This document shows, one piece after another, positions 1 to 13,500 of a DNA stretch of 64,000 nucleotides. Position numbers and translations under genes: made by a program. How positions within the stretch are numbered: position 1 is the stretch's first letter; each line of letters starts with the position of its first letter. Origin of the DNA: Agelaius tricolor (taxonomy: Eukaryota; Chordata; Aves; Passeriformes; Icteridae); contig JALJCS010000015.1 of NCBI GenBank assembly GCA_023055355.1, positions 16,729,516 through 16,793,515 of the forward strand, written 5' to 3'. The notes under the pieces are model-generated. The model made no database searches and was not told where the DNA came from. It saw nothing but the letters and a program-made list of their open reading frames with translations.

Positions 1-3000
1 TTGTTTCTGACCCTCTGGCTTATATTAGCAATGGGAGCTTGGCCTCCTGGTTATGGCAAGAGATGGAACAATCCAGGCTCCACAGCTGCTCTCCCAGCTC
101 AGGTACTGTCTTTTGGGTGACTCGCTCAGATTCTCACTAACTTCTAGGAAATCCAGTTTATCCACTGGCAAACCCAGCTGCCTGGTCTTGCCAAGGAGCA
201 CTTGAGGACACATTTCTAAGGCTGACCTCTACACTAAAAATAGCCAAGTACAAGTTGGGTTGCAGCTGTTAACAGAAAGACAAAGGACATGGAAACATCC
301 AGAAGATGGTCATTATGTTTCACATAATTTCATTTCACACTTTTAAGATCTTGCCACACCAGTACACCATAGGAGCTGGATCCTGGGGAATGCTCTGCAG
401 GTTTGCCCGTGTTACACTGCAACCTCTGGTGCAATCTGGGCCAGCCCAGGAGCTCCAGAAAATGGGTTTCTCTGCTGTGCCTCTCCTCAGAAGGTGAATT
501 TTAGTGGGAGAGTTGATAAGGGCATGGGGATTGGAAGACATGCACAACAGAATGCAGGAGTGCTTCTTCCTCTCTACAAGGACACCTCCCAAAAAGCTGG
601 AGATGGAGAAGAAACCCTTGACAAATCTCAAAGTCTGCTGCTGCCTGGGAATTGAGAAGACATACCTAAGCTTTCACTTCTGCCTGTCCAGTCCTCCTCC
701 AAGGCTTTAAAGCTCCTGAATAAAGTATTCAGGCTCATCTCATCTCTGTCCTAGAAGTTGATTTAGCCAGTATCTTGTTCTCCTCATATAAAAGAAAATA
801 ATCTTCAGTCAGAAGCATCATAAGCTTCTTTCCTTTTACCCTCTCACTGTTGGCATGAAAACAAGATCATTTGTTCATTTGTTCCAACTATGTATTTGCA
901 ACATGCATTTGCTTTGGTTTTGCTTGAAAACACAGCAAGAGAAATTTTACTCCAAATTTCATATGTCAAAATTTCCTCCATAAATAAAGCTTGACAGAGT
1001 AAAGTGTATCCATTCCAACTTTTTTTTTAAAGTATATATATTTTGTTCTTGCCTGAAATCACAGCAGGGAAATTTTATTTAAAAGTGAATATGAAGGAGT
1101 ATTGTTCAGAGTAGAGACCCAATTGTAGCCCAGGAAATTTTATTCCTCACCTTCCATGCTCCCCAGGAATCACAAGCAAATACAAAAGTACAGCCCAAAC
1201 TGAGACTGTAACCAACTTTTACAGATTTTGCTACAGAGAAGTCCCTGAAATATCCCTGCACATTAATTAACGACCACCAGGAGCTATCACAGTCCTCTTT
1301 GCACTGAAGAAGAGTCCTGGGGAGATATTGTGACACAAATGGCATTGTTGGGAGCCAGCTGTAGGGTGCAATCCCTGCTTTGTGTTTGTGTTGTGAGCTC
1401 AGACTATTATTGTATCGCTCCACTCAATCAAAATCCCACGCAACACAAAATACCTAAAAAAAGTCAATTTTGTATTAAATATTAAATCCTCCTCATCCAG
1501 AATATCTAAAAACCTGTCCAGAGTACTGAGCCAAAGAGGAGCCTCTGGATCCTTTTTAAAATTAGGCCACTGCTTTAGAAATCTAAACATAGGCTAAAGG
1601 ATCTGACTGTAGGCTCCTATTTTTGAAAGTTTTCGGTCTTTAATTTCCATAGCATGGTAAACAAAGCATCTTTTTTCTTCCCTGCTAGAAAGTACTCAGG
1701 GTTCAGAAGTTTATTGGAAACATAGCTGACATCCAAATCAACACAGATTGCAAAAACAACAGGGCTGACAAGACAGAACACTTTCAAAACATCACACTGA
1801 TCATTAGAACAGCAGAGCAAAACATTAATATCATAAGCTTTGCAGTCAAGGACTCTGCTCTAGCTGAGTATAGCTCTTTAAGCAAGGGAAACCTGGGAAA
1901 ACAGACTTTGAAGATAAATAGATGGATTTGCTTTCCAGCAAACAAATACAGGATCAACAAAATTGAACATGATGACTATTCCATAGGCAACAGTGATGCT
2001 GCCATGCAGATTTTCAAAAATGTCACTATAGCAAATAAGCCTCTGTTTTGCTCTTGGGAGCAACAGAAAGTGAGAAAGTATAGTAGATATTAAAGGACAT
2101 TTTGGCAAAAAATAATAGCAAAAAATAAAGAAATTCCCCCCATCATTAAGTCCAACTTTCAGCTGACAGTCAGAGCAGGGGGCAGGAGCTGGAGAGGTGG
2201 GGGTGTAGCTTTAATAAAACAATATAGTTTTTAAAAGATCTTCCAACACAGAAAACATTATTTTAGCACTGTGGAAGAGAGAAACAAAGCCTCAAGAATA
2301 GTAATTCACTTCTAATAGAGGAAAGTCCTATTCAAAAAAGATGCTTAAGGAGTAAACCCAGCCCTGTTGTCCCTATTCAAACCTTTGGTGGATGAAAGCC
2401 TCATTTGTCGGATCCAGAATGAAATAAATCACAGCCTTTTAATGATAAGACTGGAGATATGTGGGGAGGGTTTTCTGGACACTGGAGGATCTTTCTTCCC
2501 TAGTTCCACATGTGAAATAACTCCCTACAAATATGAACTCCATACATTTTAGTGACACAAACCTTACACAAACAGAGCTACTAATGATCTCGACAGGAGC
2601 TACGTGCACAGAGAATCAATAGTGTTGACACTGAATTACTGGTGTGCAGATGTACCACTTTGATACATGAATACAAGAAATAATGTGTCAGCTTGATCTT
2701 CCAAGTTGATAACTTTTACTGGAGGTGCTGGGCCCTTCACTATTTATATTATTTCCTTATTGCATTCTGTTTTGGAGCAATGACTTTGACCTGGCAAACA
2801 CCTTTTCCTTGCCAAAGTATGTGTATTTACAACAGGAAAACTAAAAAGCATCATTCCCCTATTGTCTATACAAGAAAGCCTGGCAGTAAAACATATCTTT
2901 ATTATCATGTCAGAGATTGAGCTCTTATAGTTAAATATCTGAGTTTGTTGGTATTTCCACTATAACCCCAACCATAAAAGTGTGTTTTGAGTGAGATTTA

Positions 3001-3424
3001 CAAGTCAAAGGCTCTGATTTTCCTCACTTGAAGTGATATAAATTAGGAGTTAGTTCACATATGGCATGCACAGGGACAGATTCATGGATCTGGGGAAAGC
3101 AAAAAAAAAAACAAAAAAAAACCAAAAAACAACAACAAAAAAGGAACAAAGACTGCTTTGCACACATGATGGTCAATTTTCAGGTGTCCACATTTGTAAA
3201 AGTTAGCCCCATTTCTGCCCCATTCAGCTCACTTCTCTTGCAAAAAAGCCTCTGCATGGTCTGTGCATAATCTTTTGCACAAAAATGAATATGCTGTGCT
3301 AACACAACCTTACCTGTATCTAAAAAAAGTGTAATAATATTAGTATGAGTGAGACTGTCATTTCATTGAACAGCTCAACTTAGAACACTGTGTTTTCCAT
3401 GAAAGGCAAATCTGATCCAGTGAA
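1..3424. other. Non-coding AT-rich DNA, no gene seen
   Basis: Open frames here are short (at most 105 codons), lie on both strands and have no family-like composition or convincing splice borders. An A-rich, C-interrupted tract sits near 3099-3146. I see no repeat family I can name and no promoter or CpG island. It is best read as intergenic or intronic DNA. Confidence 0.7.
3099..3146. repeat. A-rich simple-sequence tract
   Basis: Runs of A are separated by single or double C (A11, C, A9, CC, A6, then CAA-type units). This looks like a degenerate poly(A) or A-rich microsatellite. Whether it is the tail of an old retroposon cannot be told, because the upstream sequence is not recognisable. 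Confidence 0.6.
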
Positions 3425-3645
3425 ACAAAGCTGGGACTATAAAGACAGGAATTTCCAGATCTTCATCCCAGTGCTGCCAGTGATTTGATGAGTCACTTTA
3501 TGAGAGCTCACTTACCATTTAGATTATCACACACTCACCAGTTTTTACCTGGGGATACTGGCATCTGCTTGCTTTTCATATTGGGGGTGTTGTGAAGATT
3601 CAATAACATTTCCACGTGTTAAGCATTAGAGAAGTGCTAAGCGGT
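3425..3645 (+). repeat. MIR-like ancient SINE, sense orientation
   Basis: The order of landmarks follows the MIR consensus. First comes a segment reading like 'CCCAGTGCTGCCAGTGA...GAGTCACTT' (MIR: the 'CTCTGCCACTTACTAG...TGTGACC' part). Then comes a 'GGGGATACTGG' segment, then 'TTGTGAAGATTCAATAACAT' (MIR: 'TTGTGAGGATTAAATGAGTT'), and last 'GAAGTGCTAAGC' (MIR: the 'AGTGCCTGGC' tail). Several landmarks in the right order and spacing make chance unlikely, though identity is low, as expected of an element older than the bird-mammal split. The edges are approximate. Confidence 0.6.
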
Positions 3646-6600
3646 CATAGTGTCTGATTTAATGCTCCCTTTTCTGGGAGCTGGGATAGAGTTACAATTT
3701 TCATGCTAAGCTTACCTCATATTTCTTGACTTGGTAGAGGAAAGGTCTCTCTCTAGATACATATCACACAACACATTTTCCAAAACCAGAACCAGGGACT
3801 TTCAGGCCAAAAAAACCAAAAACTTGAGCCACGACACGCATGAGGGTGAACTTAAAAACAAAACCCACCCCACACACCAGTGTTTCACTCCTATCTTATT
3901 AAAATTCATTCATTTTTCCTGAATGTTTTTCCATTTTTGCTGCCTTGGTTTTTCTGTCCATCTCCATCCTTCAGCAGACTCACTGGCACACCGAGGTCAC
4001 TCTGCTGTGTGTGACATCACAATCCCCATGGTAACTCCCATGTTGTCACAAACAGTGTCAGAGCAGGAGGGGGAACAGAGTTAGAAATGAGCATTTACAC
4101 ACAAATATCTTGGCATTCCAAAAGACTGGGAAAGAAAATGCACAAAAAAAGCCCATGACAGCTTAATGAGGTTTTGGTAACATGCTGTAGTTTTCCAACT
4201 GTGTTCAAGTGTGATCTTGGTTCTTAAGATCTGATTTTCCTTACTTTTATGGACTTAAAAGAACTGCATCCATTTTGCTCAGCACAGCAATCTGAAAGTT
4301 CCCATGTCTGATTTTATTATTTAATGTGTAGGAAGAATTGCATTTCAACGCCTGCCGAAAGAAACTGCCTTTTATAAAGACAGTCTACAGAGATATGTTT
4401 GGAATTTTAAATCCTGGTGTTTTGCTTTTTCTTTAATCTTTTATTAATGGTTTGTGTTCCCATTACTCCAAACTGAGCATTAGGTTCCTGGGGAAAAGCA
4501 CCAATCAAATGTGTAGAGCAACTGGAATGTATTTGAAAATAAAGGAGGGTTAGTTGATCAAAATCAGTATTTCTGAGATTTAGGCCTGTGATGGACATCT
4601 TGTATTGAACAAAAAAAAAGTCAGAAAAAGAAGAATCATTTTGACAGCAGTAGGTCTGGAGGTAGTGAGAAAGAAACTGGTACCCATTTTCCTTTAATTC
4701 TGACTGATCAGTCTCAAGAGGTTACACCAGAACCAAATTCAAACACCATTTACTTTTTTTGTGACAGAGCTGGGCAGAAATTTATTCTGCTCCCTGATCT
4801 GACCACAGCCCCAACTGAGATCCTCTTGCAGCTCACTCCTGCAAAGGATTGGTGTGATTTGAGTTGTGAGGGATGGTGGCCATGATTTGCTTCTTTCAAC
4901 TCAGCCTACGAGAAAAAGAAACCCAAAATTTTTCCTGGCAACACCAACAGCTAAACCTTGACATTTTACCCTTACTCTGGAAACTTGAACAATTCCCACT
5001 GGGTTATAACTGCATGTCCAAAGATTCTAGAAAAAAAGGATATTAAAGCAGAACTGTGTGGCAGAAAAGGGCCACTGTGACACAGCCCCCTGCCCTCCCT
5101 CAAGCACAAACACAGCCCTGGCTGATCACACCTGCAGCACCAGAGTCCTCACCTCACCAATTGGTAGAGTAGATTTAGTTGCTATAGGGATGTTGAGTAG
5201 GGTTTTCTAGAACTGTATATATTCATCTAATATTAGCAGTATCCTTCCTTCTCCACAGATTATAGTAGGAGTAGTGTTATTATTCAACTACTTTATAGCA
5301 CTAAATAGCAGGTTTTATCACTGTTAAGGAATTCTGGATTAAAAATTATCTACAAGGGTCCTTCTAACCTGGCCAGTGACAGGGCTCATTGTGTCCTGAT
5401 TATAGAGTCACATGTTTTAAATAATGTTTGCCAAATATTAACTTGTTTGTTTTGCTCAGGAAGTGTGTGAATACTACAATGTACTGCACGTGCAAGCCTT
5501 AATTGTCCAGGAGAAAGAAAAGAAAGCTATGGCATTCCTGTGATACTGACTATTTGAATATTTGGTTTTTAATCAAAACATGGATTACAGGTTCAGTATT
5601 CACTGCCTACCACATCTGATTTATGGATCTTCTCTTAAAATCCATGTCTGTTTTAAAGTAACATTTTCTACAGCCAAGCATCAGCTTGATCCACACAGAA
5701 TTGAGAGCTCCTCAACAGCAATACATAAAATGTTTTAAAAACATTTTAAATGAAGCAACAGAAGTGTTTCACACACAATGTAAAACCAGAGTGTAAAAAC
5801 AAGAGTGTGCTGCTCAGCTAATTGAACTTCTCTCTGTCACCACACATCTAACACTGCCTGCTTCTCAGACACAAGGGACCAGCTGAAAAAAACCATGATC
5901 ATCAGATAAAATATCTAAAATAGAAAGTAAAGTTAAAACTGTGGGGATAAAATGATGCCTCCTATTTTCCTGGTTGACCTCTTGTTTTAATTCTTTCACT
6001 CAAAATACCAAGTGTCAAAAAGCAATGCTAAAGCAGTAATTCAATATTTGAATACTCAAATGAAATATTCTCTATTACATGCAACCAAAGAATGAGTGAT
6101 TAAATACGACAATATAAATACTAACAAAACTTTAAAACTCTGACAAACATACAACAGGCAAAAATGAAACATGTTGCTACAAAAACGGCCTCTAGTCATC
6201 TCAGCAAAATTCTACAGGAACCATTTGCAGCTTGAAAACAGACTGCTCAAACAATCAAAGACATTTCTAATAAAGTATTATTAAAAGCAGATATGCTCAT
6301 AATTTTTTTTTTGGTAGCAGGATCAGCTCTGCAAGTTGTCTCCCATAGAAATCAGCTCATTTTTCAGTGGTTTAAAAATGATGCACACCAAGTGCTGCAA
6401 TCCCACCCAGAACATGAAAACTGATACAGGAGGCACCAGAAGGACAGTGAGCTCCAGCTATTCTATTTCATTTTCATATTTCTATTTCATTTCCACTGGT
6501 GAGTCACCTGCTCCCTCCTGAGCCTCCCTTCACTGCACAGGTTTGCCTTTGAATCTCCACTGAACTCAAACTTGTCACAAGGGTTTGGTCCCAAGCTCTA

Positions 6601-7899
6601 GACTTTGCCACTTGTGTCCATCCCAGAGTGCCACACAACCTGTTTCTGCTGAATGTGCAAAAAGTTTCCAAACATTTCCTTTCAAATCCCCAATCAGAGC
6701 ACAGACATCAGTTTAAAAGGATATTAAACATCCCAAATGCAGATTTTAAAGCAAAGTCTGCACCAAGTATTGGATTAATTAACAGGATGCTTCCAGGACC
6801 TTGATGAACGCCTCAGTAGAGTACATCACATTTAAGGCAAATTATTTTGCTGTTGGGATAGAGATTTTATTCTGTGTTTGCCTGCAGTGCACTGCACAGG
6901 AAAACCCAAACACTGCAGACCCAGAGCCCTGAAATTACAGTCTATATCCTCACAGGTGCAGAAAGCACTTCCAGGGGAAATGCATCTGGCCCTGAGGCAA
7001 AAAAAGAGGATTCTCAGGAACCAAGGCACCAGACAACCCAAGTCAGTTGGTCAGGGGAGAGCAGGTCAGAGGGTCAAGGGACAAACTCTGACCCCCCCAG
7101 AGTTTTCTATCAAAAATAATGATTTTTTTTTAACTTTCACTACAATTTTTAGTGACACATCTGAACAGTAGTGAGAGTAGTTTATGCAAGCAGAGGTGCT
7201 CTTATTTTGCCTCTTTTCTTTTTATCCTTCATTTTGGGTCAGCCGCCTGGAACTCTCCCCTCTTTACCCCAAATGAAAACCCACAATACAATTCTGCCAG
7301 TTGAAGATCACTGGTTGAGCAGTTAATTTTAAAATTTAAAATGTTTCACACCCAGAGGCTTGGGACAGGTTGGAATGGCTGCCATTCCCCTTGTCCTCAG
7401 AGGATGATCATGTCACATGCAGGCTCAGATCTGTATTCTTTAAGAACATTAATTGGAAATATCATCTACTAATAGTTGAACCTCTCCTCTTAAAAATCCC
7501 TTGCACCCATGAACTTTCCAAAACTGACAGCATTTGTGAGAACATTCCAGCAAAACAAAAACAATCACATACAGTTTTAGACTAATTCATTTAGAAACAA
7601 ATCTAAGTACTCACTGTAATTTTTGCAGTATTTCTCCATTGTTTTATTTCCAGAAATCAACTGAAAACTTCTTGTATGAAGCTCTCCATTAGGATTGCTT
7701 TTAAAATCACCTTCCCCTGTGAAATGTCACGTTATGTGGTACAATTCCTTTTTCCAGTGAATAAAATTAATAAAATGAGGCATTTCAAAACATATAGGCA
7801 AACTGACCCCAATATATGATTGGAAACAGTCAAGGAAAACCATGTGCAGGTGAAACAATATTTGGTATTCTTGAGTAATATTTTAGTTCACACTAAGAA
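3646..7899. other. Non-coding DNA, no gene seen
   Basis: Only short, unsupported open frames occur here, the longest (97 and 81 codons) overlapping each other near 6870-7170 with no consistent protein-like composition. The stretch 5400-6300 is strongly AT-rich. Apart from a small direct repeat at 6461-6492, I see no structure that I can assign. Confidence 0.65.
6461..6492. repeat. Short direct repeat, 13-bp units
   Basis: The 13-mer TTCTATTTCATTT occurs at 6461-6473 and again at 6480-6492, a 19-bp period. It is a local pyrimidine-rich tandem duplication, most simply replication slippage. Confidence 0.75.
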
Positions 7900-8035
7900 C
7901 CTGACAGTGATTATCAGTAATCTCATCCTCACCTGAAAAAAAGGCACCTGTGGTGAAAAGAGTTGCCCAAGAGCACATGTCACCAGCTAATTTTACCTCC
8001 TCAATCCATCACCTGTGCTCTATCCACTTGCCAAC
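7900..8035 (-). repeat. tRNA-derived ancient SINE (MIR/amniote type), antisense
   Basis: Read on the + strand this is the reverse complement of a MIR-like element. It has a 'TCATCCTCACCTGA' segment where MIR has 'TCCCCATTTTACAGATGA'. Then comes 'AGTTGCCCAAGAGCACATG' (consensus 'ACTTGCCCAAGGTCACACAG'). It ends with 'GTGCTCTATCCACTTGCC', the complement of the tRNA-like head 'GTGGATAGAGCAC' that begins many amniote tRNA-derived SINEs. The element therefore has its head at about 8030 and runs leftward. The sub-family (MIR or another amniote SINE) cannot be decided by eye. Confidence 0.6.
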
Positions 8036-9639
8036 AAAACTTTGTGCAATAAGAGATACTCCTCATCCCACTTAAACAACAAAATCATGTCATGCCTGAC
8101 ATTTCTGAAAAGCACTGCAGTTGAACAGTAACTCCTGCTATTGCAAAAGAACATTTTCAGATTGCCCCCTGACTTATTGCTTTAATCACCTGTGATATTT
8201 CTGCAATTCCAGGCAGCTTATCTGCAGTACATGGGACACAAACCTCTGCCCCTTTATTGTCCCACTTGGCTGAAGATTAGGGATGGGCTTCCCCCTTCCT
8301 CTTTGCTTGCCTAAACCAATATTGCTCCTTACAATTCTCTAATTCTGCTACGTATTGAGCAGTCCTTGAGTGACCTATGCCAAACAAGAGCAGTCCTTTC
8401 TATGAATTCACAGTTGTAATAACAAAGCAAACACTACCATCTGCTGGCCTGTTTGAAAAGCCAGTTCCATATAAAAAGAGAAACCAATATAGTGTTCCTT
8501 CTGGCCTAAGACCATACAAAACTCCAGCTCATTTTCCTAGAAAAATTAGAAGAAACCTCGAATACTCAAACTGGAAAATCATGATCTTCTGTGTTCTCTC
8601 CCTTCCCTCCTGCCCCCATCAACAAGAACTCGATTAAATCCTGTCCTGAAATACTGGGATAACCCTCACCTTGCACAAGTTCACTCTGTAGAGCTTTACT
8701 TGCACAATGGAATGAGTAACAAAGGTGGGAGAAGGTGCCTGATGTGCCAAGCTCTTGTCCCTCTAGATGATGATTAAAGCAGGGCTCTGAGGCCCAGGTT
8801 ACCCTTTAACAGCTGGGGCTGAGCTGGAACACTGCTCCCAAATCCTCCCAAATCACACAGGACTTCAGCCTGCACATCTGCTCTGAACTTTGCTGGTGGT
8901 CTCTACTGTGACAGGTTAGAAAATAAACCCCAAAATAAACCTAATTAATGCAAGTGTAATTTCCTACAAGGATATATGATCCATTTGTCCAGCTTCAGTC
9001 CTGTTGTCTCATTCACACTATGTATCTCCAGCTGGGGGCTGAGAAATCTGACTAACTTCTTCCACCTCAGAAAGCAACCTTTGCTGCACAGTGTTTTGCA
9101 ATTTACTTCCAACTAAAAACCTGATTCTTTCAAGTATACAATGTATGCAAAATTCAACACCACCTGTCAGTACCCAGGGAACAGCTTTACAAAGACAATC
9201 TCCTTATATAATATAAAACCCAATTGTTTCTCTTCTTTAAGCCATTAACTGTTTTCATACCCTTTACATCAGCTGGGAACTATATATCACAGACAAAGAC
9301 AATCTCATTTGTTTTAATGGCTAAGCAAATTCAAAATGGAAATGACTAGGTAATTTGTTCTTGTGCTTTTTTAATTTTGTTTTCTTCACTCCCCATCCCC
9401 CTCATCATCATCCCCCAGTCCCTCCAGAAAAAAAAAAAATCATTTTAGTCAAGGACTAGAATTCTGGCAAACTATCTTATCTCCACTGAATTAAACATAA
9501 ATCAGGCTTAAGCAAATCAAATATTTGGCTTCAAAATTTCTTTAACTTCCTAGTACTAGGTTAAGATGCTTTATTATTGGCATTATTCATTATAAGCCTT
9601 TCAAGTTGATCTTTCAAACAGTAATATCTTCCATAATGG
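8036..9639. other. Non-coding DNA, no gene seen
   Basis: No open frame above 90 codons and no recognised repeat. The only item of note is a CTCF-like motif at 8434-8447. A polypyrimidine/C-rich stretch followed by A12 lies near 9385-9440. Confidence 0.65.
8434..8447 (-). promoter_or_regulatory. CTCF-like core motif
   Basis: The minus strand reads CCAGCAGATGGTAG, which fits the vertebrate CTCF core CCASYAGRKGGCRS at 13 of 14 positions. CTCF is the zinc-finger architectural protein that anchors chromatin loops. A single core motif without binding data is weak evidence, because such matches occur by chance in tens of kilobases. Confidence 0.35.
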
Positions 9640-10210
9640 GCACCAGATAAAAGAAAATGTAATAGACAAATAATTGTAGTGGTTGCTGTTAAAGCAATAG
9701 TTGTATCAGGTGCTGTGCAAGCAGATACTGGTCAGCCCCTGATGGATGTTCCACTTTGCCATTTAACTGGGGCACACGAATTGGCAGGTCATTATCAGTC
9801 ATCTGCCATTCCTGCACTCCAGTTAATCCTAATCTGCATTCAGCACTGGCTGACTCCAATTGGATTATCATTTGTTTTCAGCACTTCTACATCCCCAAGT
9901 GCTTTAGAAGACAATCCAAATTGTAATAAGACAGATGCTTTTTTTATTTCATTATCTAAAGTTTCAAAAATGTTGGACACTGATTCAGTTTTGTTGGGCT
10001 GTGTTTCCTTTTGCTTCTCAAGGTCTCAGGCACGATTGCCAGTACATCCAAGTATGTGGACCAGCAGATACTTCATGCTTTCATTATTTTCAGACTACTT
10101 GGCACACCTTTAATTTAGGTGCACAGCATTTCCATCCTGCAGAAAAGTGCATGCAGAACATGCCAACAGTAGATTTAAATTCAACAATGACACAAGAGGT
10201 ATAGGGTATC
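9640..10210. promoter_or_regulatory. Candidate conserved regulatory block with a long chance-like open frame
   Basis: The window's longest open frame (144 codons, + strand, 9679-10113) lies here. Its translation has no domain, repeat or family signature that I recognise, and the overlapping minus frame is also partly open. The DNA itself looks regulatory. It carries TAATCC at 9824-9829 and the same bicoid/OTX/PITX-type site in inverse orientation (GGATTA) at 9862-9867, with CCAAT/ATTGG between them. I therefore favour a conserved non-coding element over a gene. This is inference from motif density; no alignment was available. Confidence 0.3.
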
Positions 10211-10376
10211 TCAGAAAACTGCTCTGCTATGATATGAAACACATGTCAGCTGGTTCTGGGGAAAAAAGCAGTGGTCCAGGACTCTTCCTGGAAGTCAGAC
10301 AACTTGAACAGAATATGATGCACTTCAGACTTTGCCTGCTCTGAGCCTGTTACCATGAGCTGCACCATTCCATGGC

Positions 10377-10405
10377 ACTGGGAATATGGTGCTGTACTGG
10401 GAATA
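10377..10405. repeat. Short direct repeat, 10-bp units
   Basis: ACTGGGAATA occurs at 10377-10386 and 10396-10405, a 19-bp period, with flanking partial similarity (GGTGCTGT/CAGTG). It is a small local duplication. Confidence 0.6.
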
Positions 10406-10490
10406 CAGTGTTTCATACAACATGGACTTAAGTAGACCAGTTCATGTGATTCATAACCTAACAACAGCTATGTACAGCTTGGCACAAACT

Positions 10491-10506
10491 AAAAAAAAAA
10501 AAAAAA
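10491..10506. repeat. Poly(A) tract, 16 A
   Basis: An uninterrupted run of 16 A followed by CAAACC. No upstream polyadenylation signal or retroposon body is recognised. Confidence 0.85.
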
Positions 10507-13500
10507 CAAACCTGAATAAGGCTTTAATCCAGTCAGTATATATTCATGCAGAACTAACCAGCATTCATTGGAGCCCAACAAAACTTGCAGTTCTTAATAT
10601 GTTGCTGTGCAGCCACAAACACCATTCACTCTGCAAACAGGAGGGCACACCAAACATTTGTATTGTTTTCTAATAAAAATCAGACTATTTCACTGGAGAT
10701 CATATACTTTAACAGAGGGAAATCCAGGCCCAAAAGCCAAAGCTAGGAAAATAAAGTGTTAAATGACAAGCAGAATGACCAGGATACAACTGTATCACCC
10801 TGAAATACAAGATGGACATCACTTAGACTTGTCAAGGAAATCTATCAAAGATGAGTTTTTGAACAGATGTACAACAGAGAGAACAGATAAACTGCTGGCA
10901 TGCTTAACCAGAGCAATGAGGTAAAAACATAACAGCACGGACAAACTGCGAAAAAGAGGGGTCATTTCTGAACTGCAAAATGGATTTATTTTGATTAAGA
11001 AATACAAGAAGGTAATACAGAGAGCAGTGACCAGAGTTTCAGATCATACAGCAATAGAAAAGGAACTCATAAGCCCCCTAGGGACATAAGGCAACCCACC
11101 CACACACAGCTTATATTTCAAGTCTTCGTTTTAAGGCCATGACTTGACCTCTGTTCAGAGACATATTAAGGTCTTGGCACAGTATCAGATGCCTAGAATA
11201 GTGAAGTATCGTAAACAGATTTAGTGTATGGAATTTTACACTGGCCAAAATTAATTGGCTAAGAGGTCAAATTACAGCCGTTAATATTTTGCAGTAGGAG
11301 CCAAAGCCCTTCGATTGCCCTGCAGTCTATTAACTGTTTCCTTCAGTGATTTTTAGGTCTCTAGTTACTTTGGGAAAAAGTCACAATTTTGAGCTTTTCC
11401 AAAAGTGACAGCAAGTATTAAAATGTAGTACAGTTTAGTGCAAATCCTGCCTTCAGCCAGCTGCAGAAGTCACTGATAAAGTCAGGGCCTGAAAGAAAGT
11501 GCAAGGGAGCAAGGTCTGGGGTTTGCAACAACCTAAAATCCCAGAGAATCTAAGTTAAAGCTGTTCTTGCAGCACCAACAGCTTCTAACATGAATTTAGG
11601 TAAATCATTCAGGTACTACCGGCACACTCTGCTGATACTACAGGCCAGCATCAAAGCTCTTATAAGACCAACTATAAAATCAAAAATCACAGTCTCTGTG
11701 GCTATCCAGTGTGGACCTGAATGATGTGATCTGTTTCCAGAGAGGTCAGTCTCTGCTGTGGCCCACTCCCAGCTCAAACCTACCCACTCTTGGTCCTGAG
11801 CCCTTCTCTCCTGCCTGCAAATACACACCAGGGTTGATAGAACATTTGCCTGCTGACCCATTCCTCTGGCAGCTGAACCCCTCCCTACACATCTGGGACA
11901 CAGCTCAGCAGCACTCTGGAGCAACAAAAGCCACATCTACATGGTTGGCTTTAGTGGCCCCAAGGTTGAAGAGGGATGGAGGACTGACTTCATGGCCAAC
12001 CTCAATTTCCATGTAAAAGGATGAGGAAATGTTTTCTGGCTCTGCTGAAGCCAATGGCAGCAGTCCCATCCTCAGGATTTTTGCTTACAGTATTACAGCT
12101 GTATCACCAGCTCACTTGCCTAAGAATTTATGTACTATTGCTAGAGGTGGGGTATATTTGAGCCAAATTCCAAAATTTAGGCTTGAATGTACTGTACTGT
12201 CAACTGCAGATTTTTATCATCAGTGACCCCTTACCTCAACTTTGTGCCCATATTTCATACCTGAGTATTGAATTGTTGGAGCCACTTAAGCAATTGCATC
12301 TGTGCCTGGATTGAGCCCATAAAGTCAGAAGTACTCAGATTTAGAGATCTTGAAAGTCTGTGTATTCGATCAAATCTTAATTACTAAATTCTGATTTGAC
12401 TAATATGCTGCTTTAGAGCCATCAAGTTTCATGAAGTTTACCCAAGAAATTGACCTCAAAGCCAGGATGACTCAGCTGACCTGCACATCTTTTAAAGTGG
12501 CCAAAGAGTATTTACTAATACATGAACTCCTCTAGGGTGAGATATCAAAATGATTGGGACATGAACAAATACAAGTCTTTACATCAGCACCTCAGTTATG
12601 TTGTGGTCTCTTGGAGGGGAGTGTGCATCTATCTATTCTTGTCCATATCTTTCCTCTCTATGGACTTTTGAGGAAAAAATAATCAAAAAATAGTCAAACT
12701 CCCAAAAGCTATTCAACAGAACTCCTCCTTCCCTAGCAGCTTAGCTGACATGAAGATGTTGTACCATAGCCATACCCACAGTCTTTTCAGATGGTGCTTA
12801 TTACACAAGTCGTATTTCACTGGACAAACAACTACCAATTTTTACTCAAAATACATCAAAAGATTTTGAGCCACATGGAGGATTCCAAAGAAGCTGGAAA
12901 TACATTTAAAAATCAACCTAGTCCTAAAGTTTAGCTGTCTTCACTCCTTTTCCTGGGTGCTCAAGGAAGCACAGAGCTTGGAAGTATTTGCAATGCCAGG
13001 CCCTTGAGCTCCCTTCAATAAGGGCATTGCTATCTACAGCTAAGCAGGGCTATACTAAAAAATAAACAAACCAAATCCCATCCCAAACCTAATTCTCACA
13101 CTCTTTATTACTGGGAAGGACAACAGCAGCATTTTTCCTGTGGAAGGGAGGCTGCCTGGCTCCACCAGCTCCCAGGCAATGAGCAGATTGCATCAGTGCA
13201 CCCCTCCCCTCCAGTTCAGCATTGCCTAACCTCCTTTCTGCCTCCCAGTTGGCATCACACAATCATCACCTCACAATTATAGAACCACCATGTGGTAGCC
13301 ATAGCATCACTTGCGTGGAAAGTGCAATTGGGAAAGTGTCACTCCATTGCTGCTTGACTTGGAAGTGAGAACAGACACATCCTTTGTGAAAGAAAAGACA
13401 AGACAGTCTTCTTCCACTTCTCAATTCATCTTTTCCTCCCACATATTCAGGGTTTTTTCTACCACAAGCCAGGCAGAAAGACTGCAAGATGACCAAGGAT

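Noticed and set aside
6500..6510. GTGAGT donor-like word after a 55-codon open frame
   Set aside because: No acceptor upstream and a low-complexity translation (Ser/Phe/Tyr runs from the TTCTATTTCA repeat).
11120..11260. MIR-like words ('CTTGGCACAGTATCAGATGC')
   Set aside because: Only one landmark, with no second block in the right order, so not enough for a repeat call.
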